Source of the DNA: Streptomyces olindensis
Lineage (GTDB): Bacteria > Actinomycetota > Actinomycetes > Streptomycetales > Streptomycetaceae
DNA length: 64,000 nt
NCBI GenBank assembly: GCA_000696115.1
Contig: JJOH01000018.1
Span: 62,001 to 126,000 of the forward strand
Direction of reading: 5' to 3'
Shown here: positions 61,701 to 64,000 of the stretch, piece by piece
Layout: every line of letters begins with the position of its first letter
Position numbering within the stretch: the first letter of the stretch is position 1
Translations under genes and position numbers: made by a program
Notes under the pieces: generated by a model
What the model was told of the DNA's origin: nothing
Databases searched by the model: none
The model's input: only the letters and a program-made list of their open reading frames with translations

Positions 61701-63542
61701 ATGATGGACTCCCAGAGCTCACAGGCATCCCAGGCACCCCCTTCCCCTCGATCACCTCATACGTTCCAGGTCGACCTGCGTGGTCTCGTGGACCTGCTCT
61801 CCCACCACCTCTACTCCAGCCCCAAGGTGTACCTGCGCGAGCTGCTGCAGAACGCCGTGGACGCCATCACGGCCAGACGCGCGGACGAGCCCGGCGCCCC
61901 GGCCCGGGTCCGGCTGTACGCGGAGGGCGGCGCGCTGCGCGTCGAGGACACCGGCGTGGGGCTCACCGAGGCGGACGTGCACAGCCTGCTGGCCACCATC
62001 GGGCGCAGTTCCAAGCGTGCCGTGGGGCTTCAGGAGGCCAGGTCCGACTTCCTCGGGCAGTTCGGCATCGGCCTGCTGGCGTGTTTCGTCGTCGCCGAGC
62101 GGATCCGGGTCGTCAGCCGCAGCGCCCGTACGCCCGGGGCGCCGCCGGTGGAGTGGACGGCGTCCGACGACGGTTCGTACACCGTGCGGACCCTGCCGGA
62201 CGCCGAGCGGCCCGAACCGGGCACCACGGTGCACCTGGTGGCCCGGGCCGGAACCGCGGAGTGGCTGGCGCCCGGGCGGGTCGAGGCGCTGGCCCGGGAC
62301 TTCGGGTCGCTGCTGCCGTACGACGTCCGGGTGGGTGACGAGGCGGTCACCGACCTGCCCGCGCCCTGGGACCGTCCGTACCCGGGCCCGGCCGCCCGCC
62401 GCATCGCCCTCGCGCGGCACTGCCACGACCTGTTCGGGTTCACGCCGCTGGACACCATCGACCTGTCCGTGCCGGTGGCGGGCATCCGCGGGGTGGCGTA
62501 CGTGCTTCCGGCGGCCGTCAGCCCGGCACAGCGCGCGGGGCATCGCGTCCACCTCAAGGGCATGCTGCTGACCGAGCAGGCCGAACAGCTGCTGCCCGAC
62601 TGGGCGTTCTTCGTGCGCTGCGTCCTCGACACGGACAGCCTGCGACCCACGGCCTCGCGCGAGGCGCTGTACGAGGACGAGACGCTGGCGGCCGTGCGCG
62701 AGGCGCTGGGCGAGCGCATCCGCGGGTGGCTGACGGGGCTCGCGGCCGGTGATCCGGAACGGCTGGCCGCGTTCCTGGCGGTGCACCACCTGGGCGTGAA
62801 GTCCCTGGCCCGGCACGACCGGGAGATGCTGCGCACGATGCTGCCGTGGCTGCCCTTCGAGACCACCGACGGTCGGCTGTCCCTGGAGGAGTTCGCGCAG
62901 CGGCACCCGGTGGTGCACTTCACGCGGACCGTCGAGGAGTACCGGCAGGTCGCGCCGATCGCCTCGGCACAGGGCATCGGCGTGATCAACGGCGGTTACA
63001 CGTACGACAGCGAGCTGGTGGAGGCGCTGCCGTCGGTGCGGCCGGGGACGGTGGTCGCCGAGCTGGACGCCGAGACGGTGACCGCGCATCTGGACGCGGT
63101 CGACCCGGCCGAGGAACTGGCCCTGTCCGGCTTCCTGGCCGCCGCGCGGGCCCGCCTCGACCCGCTGGGCTGCGACGTCGTCCTGCGGGCGTTCCATCCG
63201 CTGTCCGTGCCCGCGCTGCACCTCGACGACCGGGACGCCCGGCACGAGCAGGCCCGGGCGGACGCCGAGGCCCAGGCCGACGACCTGTGGGCGGGCATCC
63301 TCGGGTCCCTGCGCGGCAGTGCGCCCCGCGCGCGTCTGGTGCTCAACCACCTGAACCCGCTCGTGCGGCGGATCAGCGCCCTGCCCGACGCGGAGCTCAT
63401 CGGCACGGCCACGGAGTCGCTGTACGGGCAGGCGCTGCTGATGGTGCAGCGACCGCTCAGGCCCGCCGACTCGGCGCTGCTCAACCGCGCGTTCATCGGC
63501 CTGCTGGAGTGGGCCACGCACCCCGAGGACGGCCGGGCATGA
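61701..63542 (+). CDS. HSP90-family (HtpG-like) GHKL ATPase
   Basis: 613 residues. The N-terminal GHKL ATPase shows YLRELLQNAVDAI (metal-binding Asn), VEDTGVGLTEADV (DxGxG) and GQFGIGLLACFVVAE (G2 box). RPTASREALYEDETL and other blocks suit the HSP90 middle domain. The length matches HtpG. It is not classic HtpG: identity to it looks modest, and no MEEVD-type tail is expected in bacteria. The ATG at 61701 is chosen; no strong ribosome binding site is present (a GTG precedes it). Its stop overlaps the next start by four bases. Confidence 0.85.
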   Translation: MMDSQSSQASQAPPSPRSPHTFQVDLRGLVDLLSHHLYSSPKVYLRELLQNAVDAITARRADEPGAPARVRLYAEGGALRVEDTGVGLTEADVHSLLATIGRSSKRAVGLQEARSDFLGQFGIGLLACFVVAERIRVVSRSARTPGAPPVEWTASDDGSYTVRTLPDAERPEPGTTVHLVARAGTAEWLAPGRVEALARDFGSLLPYDVRVGDEAVTDLPAPWDRPYPGPAARRIALARHCHDLFGFTPLDTIDLSVPVAGIRGVAYVLPAAVSPAQRAGHRVHLKGMLLTEQAEQLLPDWAFFVRCVLDTDSLRPTASREALYEDETLAAVREALGERIRGWLTGLAAGDPERLAAFLAVHHLGVKSLARHDREMLRTMLPWLPFETTDGRLSLEEFAQRHPVVHFTRTVEEYRQVAPIASAQGIGVINGGYTYDSELVEALPSVRPGTVVAELDAETVTAHLDAVDPAEELALSGFLAAARARLDPLGCDVVLRAFHPLSVPALHLDDRDARHEQARADAEAQADDLWAGILGSLRGSAPRARLVLNHLNPLVRRISALPDAELIGTATESLYGQALLMVQRPLRPADSALLNRAFIGLLEWATHPEDGRA

Positions 63543-64000
63543 CGGAGATCACGGATGTCGACGCCCTGCGCCGGGCGATGGCGGAGAACGCCGAGCAGCC
63601 GGAGGGACCGGCCCGCAACGCGCGCGCGGAGGAGTTGCTGGCGGCGGCCGAGAAGCTGAACGTCCCGCTCGCCGTCATCGAGGCGCTCGGACACCAGCTG
63701 AAGGTCTACAACTACAGCTCCGAGAAAGGGAAGATGTTCGTCCCGTTCGCGCGTCTGCTGCGCATGTGGGACGAACGGCCCGAGGACTTCGACGAGTACG
63801 AGGCGCACTCGCTGCACTGGGTCTTCAAGTGGGTGTCGTCCGGCATGCTCGACCAGCCGCACATCCCGCTCGCGTCGATCGAGAAGTGGCTCGGCGAGAT
63901 GGAGCGCCGCTACCGGCTCGCCGGGTACTCCGAAGCGGCCGTGCGCAGCGCCGAGCACAGTGTGGCCGCGCATGTCGGGGACGTGGCGCGCGCGGAGCGG
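63539..64000 (+). CDS. Partial gene of unknown function coupled to the HSP90-family gene
   Basis: The frame starts with ATG at 63539, overlapping the preceding TGA (ATGA), and runs 154 codons to the edge without a stop. The N-terminal 30 residues are acidic and helical, followed by a segment with KVYNYSSEKGKMFVPFARLLRMWDERPEDFDEYEAHSLHWVFKWVSSG. The pattern of helices could begin a TPR-like protein, but no family is recognised. Translational coupling to a chaperone-like ATPase suggests a partner or client. Confidence 0.75.
   Translation, partial: MTEITDVDALRRAMAENAEQPEGPARNARAEELLAAAEKLNVPLAVIEALGHQLKVYNYSSEKGKMFVPFARLLRMWDERPEDFDEYEAHSLHWVFKWVSSGMLDQPHIPLASIEKWLGEMERRYRLAGYSEAAVRSAEHSVAAHVGDVARAER

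Overview
The window is high-GC actinobacterial DNA that looks like the core of a Streptomyces chromosome. Evidence for this: codon third positions are almost all G or C, GTG starts are frequent, and the gene order (thiamine transporter-rlmN-cdsA-frr-pyrH-tsf-rpsB-whiG-dprA-...-sipZYXW-rplS-trmD-rimM-rpsP-...-ffh-glnD-glnK-amtB-nsdA-...-ftsY-glcP-smc-...-rnc-rpmF-coaD-rsmD-recG) matches, from memory, the Streptomyces coelicolor region around SCO5560-SCO5650. No prophage, insertion sequence, CRISPR array or tRNA could be supported.

Layout. 216-5314 (+): an unusual ABC ATPase/membrane protein pair, a VOC-fold protein, a LOG-family protein and a sortase-anchored (LAETG) surface protein. 5375-9297 (-): a three-gene thiamine ABC transporter behind a TPP riboswitch. 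9328-15744 (-): rlmN, an SRPBCC protein, cdsA-frr-pyrH and tsf-rpsB. 16018-18299: an M23-like exported protein, a TetR regulator and the sporulation sigma factor whiG. 18574-22712 (-): dprA-comM-yraN, a DUF2469 gene and a Nudix hydrolase. 22702-28909 (-): four consecutive type I signal peptidases, then rplS-trmD-rimM-khpA-rpsP. 29196-32544: a SprT-like protein, an archaeal-type prolyl-tRNA synthetase and a methyltransferase. 32643-38565 (-): ffh, then the nitrogen cluster amtB-glnK-glnD with a GlnR box. 38765-45769: nsdA, a degenerate Prim-Pol protein, ftsY, a flavin oxidoreductase, a frameshifted small gene and the glucose permease glcP. 45993-50676: smc, a small coiled-coil protein and acylphosphatase. 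50838-53958: a CAP-domain exported protein, an HxlR/flavodoxin-like divergent pair and mutM. 54073-61515 (-): rnc, rpmF, a DUF177 gene, a SepIVA-like coiled-coil protein, coaD, rsmD and recG. 61701-64000 (+): an HSP90-family protein and an overlapping partial gene.

Themes. Protein export is over-represented: Ffh and FtsY deliver substrates, four signal peptidases process them, and several exported or anchored products are encoded here. Nitrogen sensing (AmtB, GlnK, GlnD) and developmental control (WhiG, NsdA, RNase III/AbsB) are also present.

The most notable findings are: (1) a 338-residue intein inserted between the Lys and Thr of the RecG Walker A motif, with the residues of a class 3 (Trp-Cys-Thr) intein and an altered first endonuclease motif; (2) a dispersed GC-rich repeat that occurs between rsmD and recG and again, in frame, inside the smc hinge; (3) an archaeal-type ProRS that may be a second copy.
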